Shown here piece after piece: positions 19,998 to 27,638 of a DNA stretch of 38,680 nt; position 1 is the first letter of the stretch; each line of letters begins with the position of its first letter. The notes below the pieces were generated by a model, which was given only the letters and a program-made list of their open reading frames with translations, did no database searches and had not been told where the DNA came from. This DNA is from Methylobacter sp. Its GTDB lineage: Bacteria; Pseudomonadota; Gammaproteobacteria; Methylococcales; Methylomonadaceae. The position numbers and the translations under genes are program-made. Location of the stretch: the NCBI GenBank assembly GCA_002928495.1, contig PERF01000008.1, forward strand, positions 1 through 38,680, written 5' to 3'.

Positions 19998-20027
19998 TAG
20001 CAAGCTTTAATTATTTAAAGCTTGCTA
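19998..20027 (-). promoter_or_regulatory. 13-bp perfect inverted repeat between two secreted-protein genes
   Basis: TAGCAAGCTTTAA and TTAAAGCTTGCTA pair perfectly around a 4-base TTAT loop. It sits after the ASPIC/FG-GAP stop and 34 bases upstream of the next start. With no T tract it looks more like an mRNA-processing or attenuating hairpin than a full terminator; a DNA-binding dyad is also possible. Confidence 0.55.
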
Positions 20028-20058
20028 AATTTTAGTTTTGAGCAATCGCGATAGTTAT

Positions 20059-21831
20059 TTACCGGATCTTTTTCAAACTCGCCTCATAAGCCGATTCGGA
20101 TAACAATTTGTTACGGCCTTCACGCAAAGTCAAAATTCGGTTCATGGCCACATCATCCAGCCATTGCGTGTTACCGTTGGGCCAGCGGACTTCAAGACTG
20201 GCAATTTTTTCCTTGCCAAGACCGAAATGCACAATTCTGCTAGAAGCACTATAAGTGGAAGTTCCACCGGCAATGGTTCTGATCATTTTTTTACCGCTAC
20301 GTGTAGTCAGCGTTAATTTCGCTCCTACTGCGTTTAGGTTGCTTTTAGGTGCATTACCTATTAAGCGCAACTCTACCCAATTTCCGTCAGTGCCTAGATT
20401 TTTAAAAAATTTTGGCGTTCCTTTGCCTGGGATTACAGTCCTGCCGAATGGGAATATTTCTTCGTACTGAGCCACGTTTTGCAAGAAAATATCCATTTGA
20501 CCATCTTTATTAAAATCGGCAATCGCTAAACCGCGCGCATCCAAGTAATTACCGTCATCACCGAAATTGGCGATATTCGAGGTAAAGCTTTCATCGCGAA
20601 AAGTGCCGTTGCCGTTATTAATTTGCAACCGGCTAGGACCAGCGCCTTCCCGCTCTCTTCCGATTACACCTACCGGTGCCAAATTCATTGCATAATATAA
20701 ATCCAGCCAGCCATCGTTGTTAAAATCAGCCATTGCGCAGCCCCAGGAAAACTGCTGATGCACTGAATCAGTCGCTTCTTTACCAACATCAGTAAAGGTG
20801 CCATCTCCGTTGTTACGGAACAAAGTCGGACGCGGGTTATCCCAAGTACTTGGCGGTGGCACCACTAAAGCGGGTAAAGAAGGATCACGGGTAATCCTTA
20901 GATCGCTGATATTAGTACTGAAAATATCTATCAAGCCATCATTGTTGTAATCACCAATAGTGATGCCCATCCATGCACCATATGCATTTAAATCACCCGA
21001 TTGGGCAGTTACTTTAGTAAACTTGCCCTGGCCTTCGTTACGGAAAACTTCAATAGGCCCGCGTTCTGTAGCAACAAATAAATCTATGTCGACATCGTTA
21101 TCGTAATCAAACCACACAATCGCCCAAGTGTTATAACCGGCAACCACATTGGCCTGTTCTGTAACATCGGTAAAAGTTAAATTGCCATTGTTACGGTAAA
21201 GACGACTGGGAGCGACCGGAATAATATCGCGGCCTGCCTCGGGCGGATTAAAGTCAAGATCTACCCAGCGACCCACCATAATGTCCAAATCGCCGTCATT
21301 ATCATAATCGGCCATGGCAATGCTGCTGTTATAACCATCTTCTGAAATGCCGGCCTGTTTGGTAATATCGCGGAAAGTGCCGTCGCCATTATTGATATAG
21401 AGCTTGTCTGGGCCGTCATTAGAGTCAATGCCGTCTCCTATGGTGGAACCATTTGCCACGTATAAATCGTCAAAACCATCGTTATTAAGGTCACCCACCG
21501 CGACACCGGTGCCTTGACCCAGATCAGCTACACCGGCTGCCGCGGCCACATCTGTAAAGGTACCGTTTTTATTATTACGAAATAAGGCATTGGGTTTACC
21601 TTTGCCATTCATAACATATAAATCTAAATGGCTATCGTTGTTGTAATCAATAAAACCGGCTCCGGGCATAAAGGTAAAACCGTCGGTTTGAAATGTGGGC
21701 GACAAGCTTGCCGCTATGTTTTCAAACTTAAGCTGTTTACGGGCAGAACTTTCTTTTGCATCTGCATTATGGGTTAATGCAATCAAGCCAGCTATAGGCA
21801 ATAAAACTATTCGGCTTATGATCAGTTTCAT
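20059..21831 (-). CDS. Secreted FG-GAP/VCBS repeat protein with ASPIC/UnbV domain (CRTAC1-like)
   Basis: This 590-residue protein has a signal peptide (ISRIVLLPIAGLIALTHNADA) and about seven FG-GAP/VCBS blades with calcium-binding DxNxDGxxD loops: FIDYNNDSHLDLYVMNG, VGDLNNDGFDDLYVANG, MADYDNDGDLDIMVGRW, WFDYDNDVDIDLFVATE, IGDYNNDGLIDIFSTN, MADFNNDGWLDLYYAM and IADFNKDGQMDIFLQN. These should form a beta-propeller. The C-terminal ASPIC/UnbV domain is seen in GNAPKSNLNAVGAKLTLTTR, VHFGLGKEKIASLEVRWPNG. Such proteins are extracellular, and their roles are mostly unknown. It is the first gene after the ECF sigma factor in the cluster. Confidence 0.9.
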   Translation of the reverse strand: MKLIISRIVLLPIAGLIALTHNADAKESSARKQLKFENIAASLSPTFQTDGFTFMPGAGFIDYNNDSHLDLYVMNGKGKPNALFRNNKNGTFTDVAAAAGVADLGQGTGVAVGDLNNDGFDDLYVANGSTIGDGIDSNDGPDKLYINNGDGTFRDITKQAGISEDGYNSSIAMADYDNDGDLDIMVGRWVDLDFNPPEAGRDIIPVAPSRLYRNNGNLTFTDVTEQANVVAGYNTWAIVWFDYDNDVDIDLFVATERGPIEVFRNEGQGKFTKVTAQSGDLNAYGAWMGITIGDYNNDGLIDIFSTNISDLRITRDPSLPALVVPPPSTWDNPRPTLFRNNGDGTFTDVGKEATDSVHQQFSWGCAMADFNNDGWLDLYYAMNLAPVGVIGREREGAGPSRLQINNGNGTFRDESFTSNIANFGDDGNYLDARGLAIADFNKDGQMDIFLQNVAQYEEIFPFGRTVIPGKGTPKFFKNLGTDGNWVELRLIGNAPKSNLNAVGAKLTLTTRSGKKMIRTIAGGTSTYSASSRIVHFGLGKEKIASLEVRWPNGNTQWLDDVAMNRILTLREGRNKLLSESAYEASLKKIR

Positions 21832-21946
21832 GATTATTTCCTCTTGTTATATTGGTTGTCTTAGTAAGGTCTACTTTGCATTTAATTTGGCTGCTACCGG
21901 CGTGTAACAACCTTGAATCCATTCTTTACTCCGCTCCTAAATTTGG

Positions 21947-22777
21947 TTAACTGTTTAATATTTTTACCGTGTTATTTTCCAAAAGACTTCTTATACCTTC
22001 AATTAACCGCTCCGGGGCTGCGTATTCTGGATGGTTGCGCATAACCGACGCGGTGTTGTTCAGCAAATCTACTTCTTCAACGTATTTTTTAAGATTTTTG
22101 GGATCGCTAAATACAAGCTGTTGCGGATTCACCCGCCCCACTCGGATAGCTTTTTGGACCTTTTTTTCACAGCGGCAAACGTTCTGGGGATTAACCACAC
22201 CGCAATAAGCTTCGGTAAAACTTTCAATCTCAATTCGGGCGCGCGACAGCCGCTGTCTGAACAAATCGTGTTTAGCACCGGCAATTTCTGCAGCAAGCCG
22301 GCCGGGTAAATCGAAAATCTCACCCAGCACGTAAGCAATTCGGTGCTCACGATCAAGACACGTTAGCATCGCCAGTGTGCAACCGTATTTCACTTCATCG
22401 GCAAGCAAAAAATCGCTCTCCGAAGGCTCGGATAAACCATCCATAAGATCTTTACCAAAGCTGTCAAAACTCAAATCCAGTGCTTCAACGCGCGATTTGC
22501 GCCGATCTAGAATATGGTTGACGGTTAAACGGTAAACCCAAGTTCTAGGTGATGCGTCACCACGAAATGTACTAAGTTTGGTAATCACCTTAATGAGAAC
22601 TTCTTGAGTGATATCTTCCGCGTCGTGGGGACAAGTCACCATTTTTAAAGCAATAGCAAAAACGCCGTCCTTGAGCGCCCTTAGCAATTTATCCAAGGCA
22701 TCCTTGTCACCTTGTTTTACTTCTTCAACGAGACCTAACAGGTTTATTCTGTCTTTTTCCGGATAAATCTTTATCAT
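21947..22777 (-). CDS. ECF-type RNA polymerase sigma factor with Cys-containing C-terminal extension
   Basis: This 276-residue protein has sigma region 2 at about residues 25-95 (ALKMVTCPHDAEDITQEVLIKV, RTWVYRLTVNHILDRRKSR). Region 4 lies at about 130-185 (LAMLTCLDREHRIAYVLGEI, LPGRLAAEIAGAKHDLFRQRLSRAR). The remaining 90 residues are an extension starting YCGVVNPQNVCRCEKK, a C-x7-C-x-C set that could bind a metal or sense redox state. No separate anti-sigma gene is nearby, so the extension may do that job, as in other ECF groups with fused C-terminal domains. SD AGAGGATGCTGCA supports the start. It lies inside the cluster it may control. Confidence 0.88.
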   Translation of the reverse strand: MIKIYPEKDRINLLGLVEEVKQGDKDALDKLLRALKDGVFAIALKMVTCPHDAEDITQEVLIKVITKLSTFRGDASPRTWVYRLTVNHILDRRKSRVEALDLSFDSFGKDLMDGLSEPSESDFLLADEVKYGCTLAMLTCLDREHRIAYVLGEIFDLPGRLAAEIAGAKHDLFRQRLSRARIEIESFTEAYCGVVNPQNVCRCEKKVQKAIRVGRVNPQQLVFSDPKNLKKYVEEVDLLNNTASVMRNHPEYAAPERLIEGIRSLLENNTVKILNS

Positions 22778-22862
22778 TGCAGCATCCTCTTTGCTTATGA
22801 AATGGGTCGTTTGAATAAAATCTCAGCACCTGGATACTGTGAGAGCTTGTTGCTTTCCATGC

Positions 22863-23819
22863 TCAGGCTGCCGGTAGTACTTTTATCGGAGGCAGAAAGT
22901 AATCCCGGTGCTCGTGAATCCAACTATTAAAAGCCTTAGGATTACGGCCCAATATATTTTTAACATGCGGGGTCAATTCAAATAGGTGGTCGTGCTGCAT
23001 TTCCCATTTAAAATAATTCATAAAATACTCGGGGGTGTCAGCACCCCATTTTTCGGAAAATACCGGTTGAATGGCGTTAAAAAATCGGGTTTCGTCACCG
23101 TCGTAACGAATCTCGACCCCTAAGACTTCGGTAAATAACTGTGCTGCCTCGCTCAGTTTGCACAAATCCTGGCCGGTAACATCGATCAACTTTCCAAAAT
23201 ATCCATTCGGCTCTTTAAGCAGCAACTCGGCAGCAACATGGGCTACATCGGTAGGGTCGATCCAGGCGAGTGTTCTATCGAATGCAATGCGGATAGCGCG
23301 GTCGTTGATGATGGGTTGAATAAACATACGGGTAAAATCATCCATATAGTAACCTGCCACATTAATGAAAGTAACTGGCAAACCTGCTCTTTGATAATTC
23401 TCCTTAGCGACTAAATGTTGCATGGCCGGTCCGTAACGGTATATTTTTAACACTTCGGGAATCATGGAAAAATCAGCCCCAGGTGGTGTGCCTAAAATAC
23501 GGATGATATGCTTGACTGAACCGGTTTGCCGGCACGCTTGCGCCAAATTTTGTACCAGATTATCCTCATTAAAAAAATCAGGAGATATCTGGAACACACC
23601 TTCTATTCCGTCCAAGGCGGCTATGAGTGAATTCAAATCAAAAAAATCCGCCACCACCGGCTCGGCATGCGGGAACATAGCTTTTAGCTGAGGCAAATTT
23701 TCGCTGCTATGCGTCGCAACTTTTAATCTCACTCCTGGAGCATGCTTATACACATAACGAGCTACAGCACTGCCGATGTGGTCTTTAGCACCAAAAACCA
23801 ATATTGACTTTACTTTCAT
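22863..23819 (-). CDS. NmrA-like NAD(P)-binding protein
   Basis: This 318-residue atypical SDR has the N-terminal nucleotide motif ILVFGAKDHIGSAVARYV, then VVADFFDLNSLIAALDGIEG and VFQISPDF. This is the NmrA/QOR2-like arrangement in which the protein reads or reduces using NADP(H) but lacks a clear YxxxK (the nearest is LVAKENYQRAGLPVTFINVA). WIDPTDVAHVAAELL is also typical. The ATG at 23819 follows AAAAAGGAGGATGT, better spaced than the GTG at 23822. It lies 35 bases after the GST gene and before the sigma gene. Genes encoding NAD-dependent epimerases/oxidoreductases are typical partners of ECF41-type sigma factors. Confidence 0.82.
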   Translation of the reverse strand: MKVKSILVFGAKDHIGSAVARYVYKHAPGVRLKVATHSSENLPQLKAMFPHAEPVVADFFDLNSLIAALDGIEGVFQISPDFFNEDNLVQNLAQACRQTGSVKHIIRILGTPPGADFSMIPEVLKIYRYGPAMQHLVAKENYQRAGLPVTFINVAGYYMDDFTRMFIQPIINDRAIRIAFDRTLAWIDPTDVAHVAAELLLKEPNGYFGKLIDVTGQDLCKLSEAAQLFTEVLGVEIRYDGDETRFFNAIQPVFSEKWGADTPEYFMNYFKWEMQHDHLFELTPHVKNILGRNPKAFNSWIHEHRDYFLPPIKVLPAA

Positions 23820-23854
23820 CACATCCTCCTTTTTATTTTCTATTTGCTTACCGT

Positions 23855-24463
23855 TTAAACTTTGGGTAATGCTTTTTGAAAACCCTCGATTTTACCAACG
23901 CGATCAAACCATGCAGTTATATTCGGTTGTTGCGGCGCAGCTTGTGCCAAGCTAAGTTGAAATATATTGGAGGCCACCGAAAGATCGGCAATAGTTGGAG
24001 TGTCTCCGGCAAGAAATTGGCGATTTTTCAAACCATCCGACAAAACTTCGGTAAGCGTGGTTAGTTTTTCCAAACCTCGAGCTATGGCTGCCTGATCCCC
24101 TTTATCACCCATAAAAACCTTATTAAGTACAATATCAACCACAACCTGCGCCAAACGGCATTGATTCCAGTCCAGCCATTGCTCTACCAAAGCACGGATG
24201 TTTAATTGACTGGGGAACCACGACTCCAACTCATGCTTAAGGCACAAATAGCGCAAAATGGCATTGGATTCATAAATTTTCACATCCCCGTCAAGTAAGG
24301 TTGGCACTTGGCAATTGGGATTAATCGCCCGGTATTCAGGTGTTAAATGCTCGCCGGCTTCCAGCGCCAAACTACGTGTTTCATACGGCAATTTGACCTC
24401 TTCCAACAATGCAACGACGCGTCTAACGTGCTGAGAATATGGATGATAATATAAAATGTACAT
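23855..24463 (-). CDS. Glutathione S-transferase family protein
   Basis: This 202-residue protein has an N-terminal thioredoxin-like domain (YYHPYSQHVRRVVALLEEVK, then the cis-Pro NPNCQVPTLLDGDVKIYESN with the Glu-Ser glutathione contact). The all-helical C-terminal domain contains FLAGDTPTIADLSVASNIFQ, the GST N-capping box. The first-helix SQHVRR offers a Ser as candidate catalytic residue. The substrate is unknown. It is the first gene of the ECF-sigma cluster and has the candidate ECF promoter 43 bases upstream of its ATG. Confidence 0.88.
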   Translation of the reverse strand: MYILYYHPYSQHVRRVVALLEEVKLPYETRSLALEAGEHLTPEYRAINPNCQVPTLLDGDVKIYESNAILRYLCLKHELESWFPSQLNIRALVEQWLDWNQCRLAQVVVDIVLNKVFMGDKGDQAAIARGLEKLTTLTEVLSDGLKNRQFLAGDTPTIADLSVASNIFQLSLAQAAPQQPNITAWFDRVGKIEGFQKALPKV

Positions 24464-24505
24464 ATTGGGTGCCCTAATAATTCAAGTTTTTATTCGTTCT
24501 TTTTC

Positions 24506-24535
24506 TTAGACGATTTTGGAAATAACTTTGTGACA
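24506..24535 (-). promoter_or_regulatory. Candidate ECF-sigma promoter (TGTCACA-N16-CGTC)
   Basis: On the minus strand the -35 like element TGTCACA (24535-24529) and the -10 like element CGTCTAA (24512-24506) are separated by exactly 16 bases, ending 43 bases upstream of the GST start. This equals the published ECF41-type consensus TGTCACA-N16-CGTC. The sigma factor three genes downstream is the obvious candidate to use it, giving positive autoregulation of the cluster. Its group is not ECF41 by its C-terminal domain, so the link is inferred from the match and position. Confidence 0.65.
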
Positions 24536-25069
24536 GACTTTGCAAAATTTTTGTAATTGTTCAGCTTCATTAAAGTTCGTGCCCTATTTTCATGGAGATG
24601 CTATAGAATAAACTTTGGCAATTTGAATTTGAAAAAGGAGAGGGCCTGAGTCGCCAGCACCTGTTTTACGGCAGGGCCAGGAACCCAAAGGTTACGGTCT
24701 AGTAGCTCAACAACCGCTCGGGTAGACCTTCGGGATTTGCTATATTTCGACCGACTTCGCCGACCCCGAGTTTTACTCGATTTTCCGGACTCCCAACTAA
24801 CGAATACTAGGCAACTTGTCTAGACTACCTAGCTCTGGTTATTCTGCTTTAATAAAACATGTAAGCCGCTTACTGTTCCTCAAAAAACCGCAACTTATGA
24901 GAAGATGGCGCTATGTCAAGCACAGCAAAAACAGTTCTCGCCGGAAGCCCCAACACCCCGTTCAGATGGTTCTTGAATCTCAACATGGACATGCAAGGTG
25001 CTGGCTGGCGAGTGGTTTGGACTGGGTTACAAAATTCATAAATTGCCATAAAAGATAACGCGTTTTCTT
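24536..25069. other. Intergenic region between divergent GST and asparagine synthase genes
   Basis: About 530 bases with no recognised gene. The plus strand contains pairable segments, for example GGTCTA with TAGACC (near 24698-24747) and CCTG with CAGG around TTTTACGG (near 24662-24677), so a structured leader for the downstream amidotransferase is possible. I do not recognise a known riboswitch. A short frame of 42 codons (24914 to about 25040, MSSTAKTVLAGSPN) and the ORF-track frame 24816-25058 overlap in different frames and neither shows family resemblance. Confidence 0.4.
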
Positions 25070-26872
25070 ATGTGCGGCCTATTTGGCATCATCGGCGAGT
25101 ACTCGCCCGAACAGGCCCGGACGGCCTTCGCAACCCTGGCGCACCGGGGGCGCGATCATAGCGGTGTCGTTGAACAGCCGGGGTTGTTTTTCGCACACCA
25201 CCGCTTGGCCATTACCGACAACCATCCTCGTGCCAACCAGCCTATGCGGCACGGCAATCTACTACTCAGTTTCAACGGCGAAATCTACAATCATCAAGCG
25301 CTACGCAAATTGCTAACAAACTTTGCCTGGCAAACCCAAAGCGATGCCGAGGTGATTTTGGCGGCTTATGCCGAATGGGGCATCGACTGCGTCAAACGGT
25401 TTGAAGGTATGTTCGCCTTCGCTTTGCAGGATGGTGAAAGGCTTTATCTGGTGCGCGACCGCTTTGGCGAGAAACCGTTGTTTTACCATCTGAACGGCCA
25501 AGGCCTGGTGTTTGCTTCGGAAATTAAGGCGATCAAGCCGTTTTTGGCTTCGGTGCGCCTGAACGAAGAGGCGCTGCAATCGTATCTTTCCTTTCTGGCT
25601 CCGGCACCACCGCATACGTTTTATCAAGGCATTGAAACGCTGCACAGCGGCGAATGGCTTTGTTACCAGCACGGGCAACTTAGTCGGCACAATTATTATC
25701 AGCCACTGGAATGCAGCGCTTCGGCCATCACCGAGCCGGACATTGCCTTGCGCACGCTAGAACAAAAACTGCACGATTCAATCCGCAGCCGTCTGGAAAC
25801 TGATGCGCCCGTTGCCGCCCTGCTTTCCGGCGGCTTGGACAGCGCGATGATTTGCGCGATAGCGGCCGCGCAAGGCAAAAAGCTGCCGGCATTCACCCTG
25901 GGCTATGACGAATACGGTGCTTACGATGAGCGCGCCAACGCCAAAGCCACGGCCGCCGAACTGGGTTTGGAGCATACCGAAATCGTCATCGGCCGTCGCG
26001 ATTTTGATGCGCATCTTGATAAACTGTTAACCCACATGGACGAGCCGCTTAATGATCCCGCCGCCTTGCCTTTGTTTATGCTGATGCAAGCCATCGCCGC
26101 TCAAGGTTATAAAGTAGTGCTTAGCGGTGAAGGCAGCGACGAGTTGTTTTTGGGTTACCGACAGTATTTTGAATATCTGGATATAGAACAAGCCGCGCTG
26201 CTAAAACATAAAAACTGGCTTAAACACTATTTCCACAGCCATTTTTCCATGCACCGCGAATGGGAATGGTATAAACGGGTATTTGAAGGCACGCTGCTGT
26301 TCCGCACCTCCGGCGAAAAATTTACCGATTTGCAGCAAAACCGCTTGCTACGCAAAAATGTTCAAGATGACGCCTCCCTGCGCTTTTTGGCGCCTTACCG
26401 GGAAGCCTTCGAACGTAGCGGCCACAGTCACCCCGCGCAATGGTACAGTTTTATCGATCTAAAACTTTTTGTGGGCGAACACTTCCTGACCAAGCTGGAC
26501 CGGGTTGCCATGGCACACACGCTGGAAGCGCGCACGCCTTTTTTAAACCACCCGCTGGCCGAAACCGCATTCTCGATAGAGCCCGGCCTGCGCATAGGCA
26601 GCCAAAGCAAAAGCCTGCTCAAGCAAGTGGCGCGCAATTATCTTAGCGATGACATTATCGGCCGCAAGAAAAAAGGCTTCGCCAACCCGTTCCTGGAATG
26701 GCTGACCGCCTCCAACCGCATCGATTTAATCCGGCAAGTTAACCTTAAAACCGGTTTGTTTAATCACGACGTGTTAGGCCAATATCTTGAATTCGGCCGC
26801 CGGGGCAAATTCAAGCAACACATCTGGGGCTTGTATGTGTTAAGCCATTGGTTTGAGCAAGAGATGCTTTGA
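25070..26872 (+). CDS. asnB: Asparagine synthase (glutamine-hydrolysing) family protein
   Basis: This 600-residue protein begins MCGLFGIIG, with Cys2 as glutaminase nucleophile. The N-terminal Ntn amidotransferase domain (about 1-190) has LAHRGRDHSG, HHRLAITD and SFNGEIYN. The C-terminal synthetase domain has the PP-loop ATP pyrophosphatase motif AALLSGGLDSAMICAIAA, LSGEGSDELFLGYRQYF, and the LTKLDRVAMAHTLEARTPFL signature. It should transfer the amide of glutamine to an ATP-activated carboxylate, either aspartate or, in amidotransferases of exopolysaccharide and peptide clusters, another acceptor. No biosynthesis cluster surrounds it, so asparagine synthesis is the default. The gene symbol is by family. 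Confidence 0.88.
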   Translation: MCGLFGIIGEYSPEQARTAFATLAHRGRDHSGVVEQPGLFFAHHRLAITDNHPRANQPMRHGNLLLSFNGEIYNHQALRKLLTNFAWQTQSDAEVILAAYAEWGIDCVKRFEGMFAFALQDGERLYLVRDRFGEKPLFYHLNGQGLVFASEIKAIKPFLASVRLNEEALQSYLSFLAPAPPHTFYQGIETLHSGEWLCYQHGQLSRHNYYQPLECSASAITEPDIALRTLEQKLHDSIRSRLETDAPVAALLSGGLDSAMICAIAAAQGKKLPAFTLGYDEYGAYDERANAKATAAELGLEHTEIVIGRRDFDAHLDKLLTHMDEPLNDPAALPLFMLMQAIAAQGYKVVLSGEGSDELFLGYRQYFEYLDIEQAALLKHKNWLKHYFHSHFSMHREWEWYKRVFEGTLLFRTSGEKFTDLQQNRLLRKNVQDDASLRFLAPYREAFERSGHSHPAQWYSFIDLKLFVGEHFLTKLDRVAMAHTLEARTPFLNHPLAETAFSIEPGLRIGSQSKSLLKQVARNYLSDDIIGRKKKGFANPFLEWLTASNRIDLIRQVNLKTGLFNHDVLGQYLEFGRRGKFKQHIWGLYVLSHWFEQEML

Positions 26873-27041
26873 GGCGATGGGAGAATTTGAGGCGTTAGCC
26901 CGGCCCTTAAATCCGCTGACGACAACTATTTTGACGGGGGGGGGTTACCTGATTAACCCTAGTCAGCTATTAGCTATGCTGAAAATCATAATGGAAGCGC
27001 GAGGCCACAGGGTGGGAAATTGCCGATCGAAGTAGTAGAAG

Positions 27042-27638
27042 TTAGTCGCTAGAAACACCTGATCGTTTGTTCCATTCACTACACAGCTTTCTGAACGAGC
27101 GACTACGATCAAACGCCAGCTGCAAGTCTATTAGCGCGGAAAACGCTGGTTGGTCGGTGGTTTCACCATACGAACGGTTGGTCATGCAAGCCTCAATCCA
27201 GCCCTTGGCATCGCGCGGTTGTTCTGGATTGACTGTCTTTGTAGGGTCAAAATTGAAGCCTCGGTTTCCCTGCAGCGATTCGGCGGCAGCGATAAACCAG
27301 GCTTCATATTCTCTGTTTGCCAACACAACAGAAATTCTACGGTGAGGGACGATATTTTGGGCTCGGCGCAATATCTTTTGTCCCAGTTCGGCGGGACAGT
27401 CATCGTCCGCATCGAATAGGATTAATATCCAACCTTCGTTGCCGCATTTATGGGCGGCAAGACTGAGGTGGCGACGAAATTCGTCATCCTTGCTTAGGAA
27501 GCGGTCTCGGCGCACACGAATCGGATAACCTACATCAACATATACTTCCGGGGTTAACCACTCGTTGAGTCGCCGTAATAGAACAGGTAAAGCGATGACT
27601 TCGCCATCACCTTCCACAATGGCAGTCACATTAATCAA
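27042..27638 (-). CDS. DUF4276/TOPRIM-like protein, partner of AAA ATPase
   Basis: This 198-residue protein matches the DUF4276 pattern, related to the TOPRIM nuclease fold. VTAIVEGDGEVIALPVLLRRL carries the first acidic residue, LILFDADDDCPAELGQ the DxDDD cluster, and SVVLANREYEAWFIAAAESL a conserved third block. These positions correspond to the Glu and Asp-x-Asp metal site of OLD-like nucleases. Its start overlaps the upstream ATPase stop by four bases, so the two are translated together. With the ATPase it forms a two-gene module of the OLD/PARIS-like kind seen in phage-defence islands. I infer that role and do not see it directly. Confidence 0.8.
   Translation of the reverse strand: MINVTAIVEGDGEVIALPVLLRRLNEWLTPEVYVDVGYPIRVRRDRFLSKDDEFRRHLSLAAHKCGNEGWILILFDADDDCPAELGQKILRRAQNIVPHRRISVVLANREYEAWFIAAAESLQGNRGFNFDPTKTVNPEQPRDAKGWIEACMTNRSYGETTDQPAFSALIDLQLAFDRSRSFRKLCSEWNKRSGVSSD

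Noticed and set aside
24640-24720. tRNA or known riboswitch upstream of asparagine synthase
   Set aside because: No cloverleaf, no CCA-proximal acceptor pairing and no conserved riboswitch core could be found by eye.
24816-25058. 80-aa ORF before asparagine synthase
   Set aside because: No family resemblance, Arg/Lys/His-rich, no SD, and other frames are equally open.
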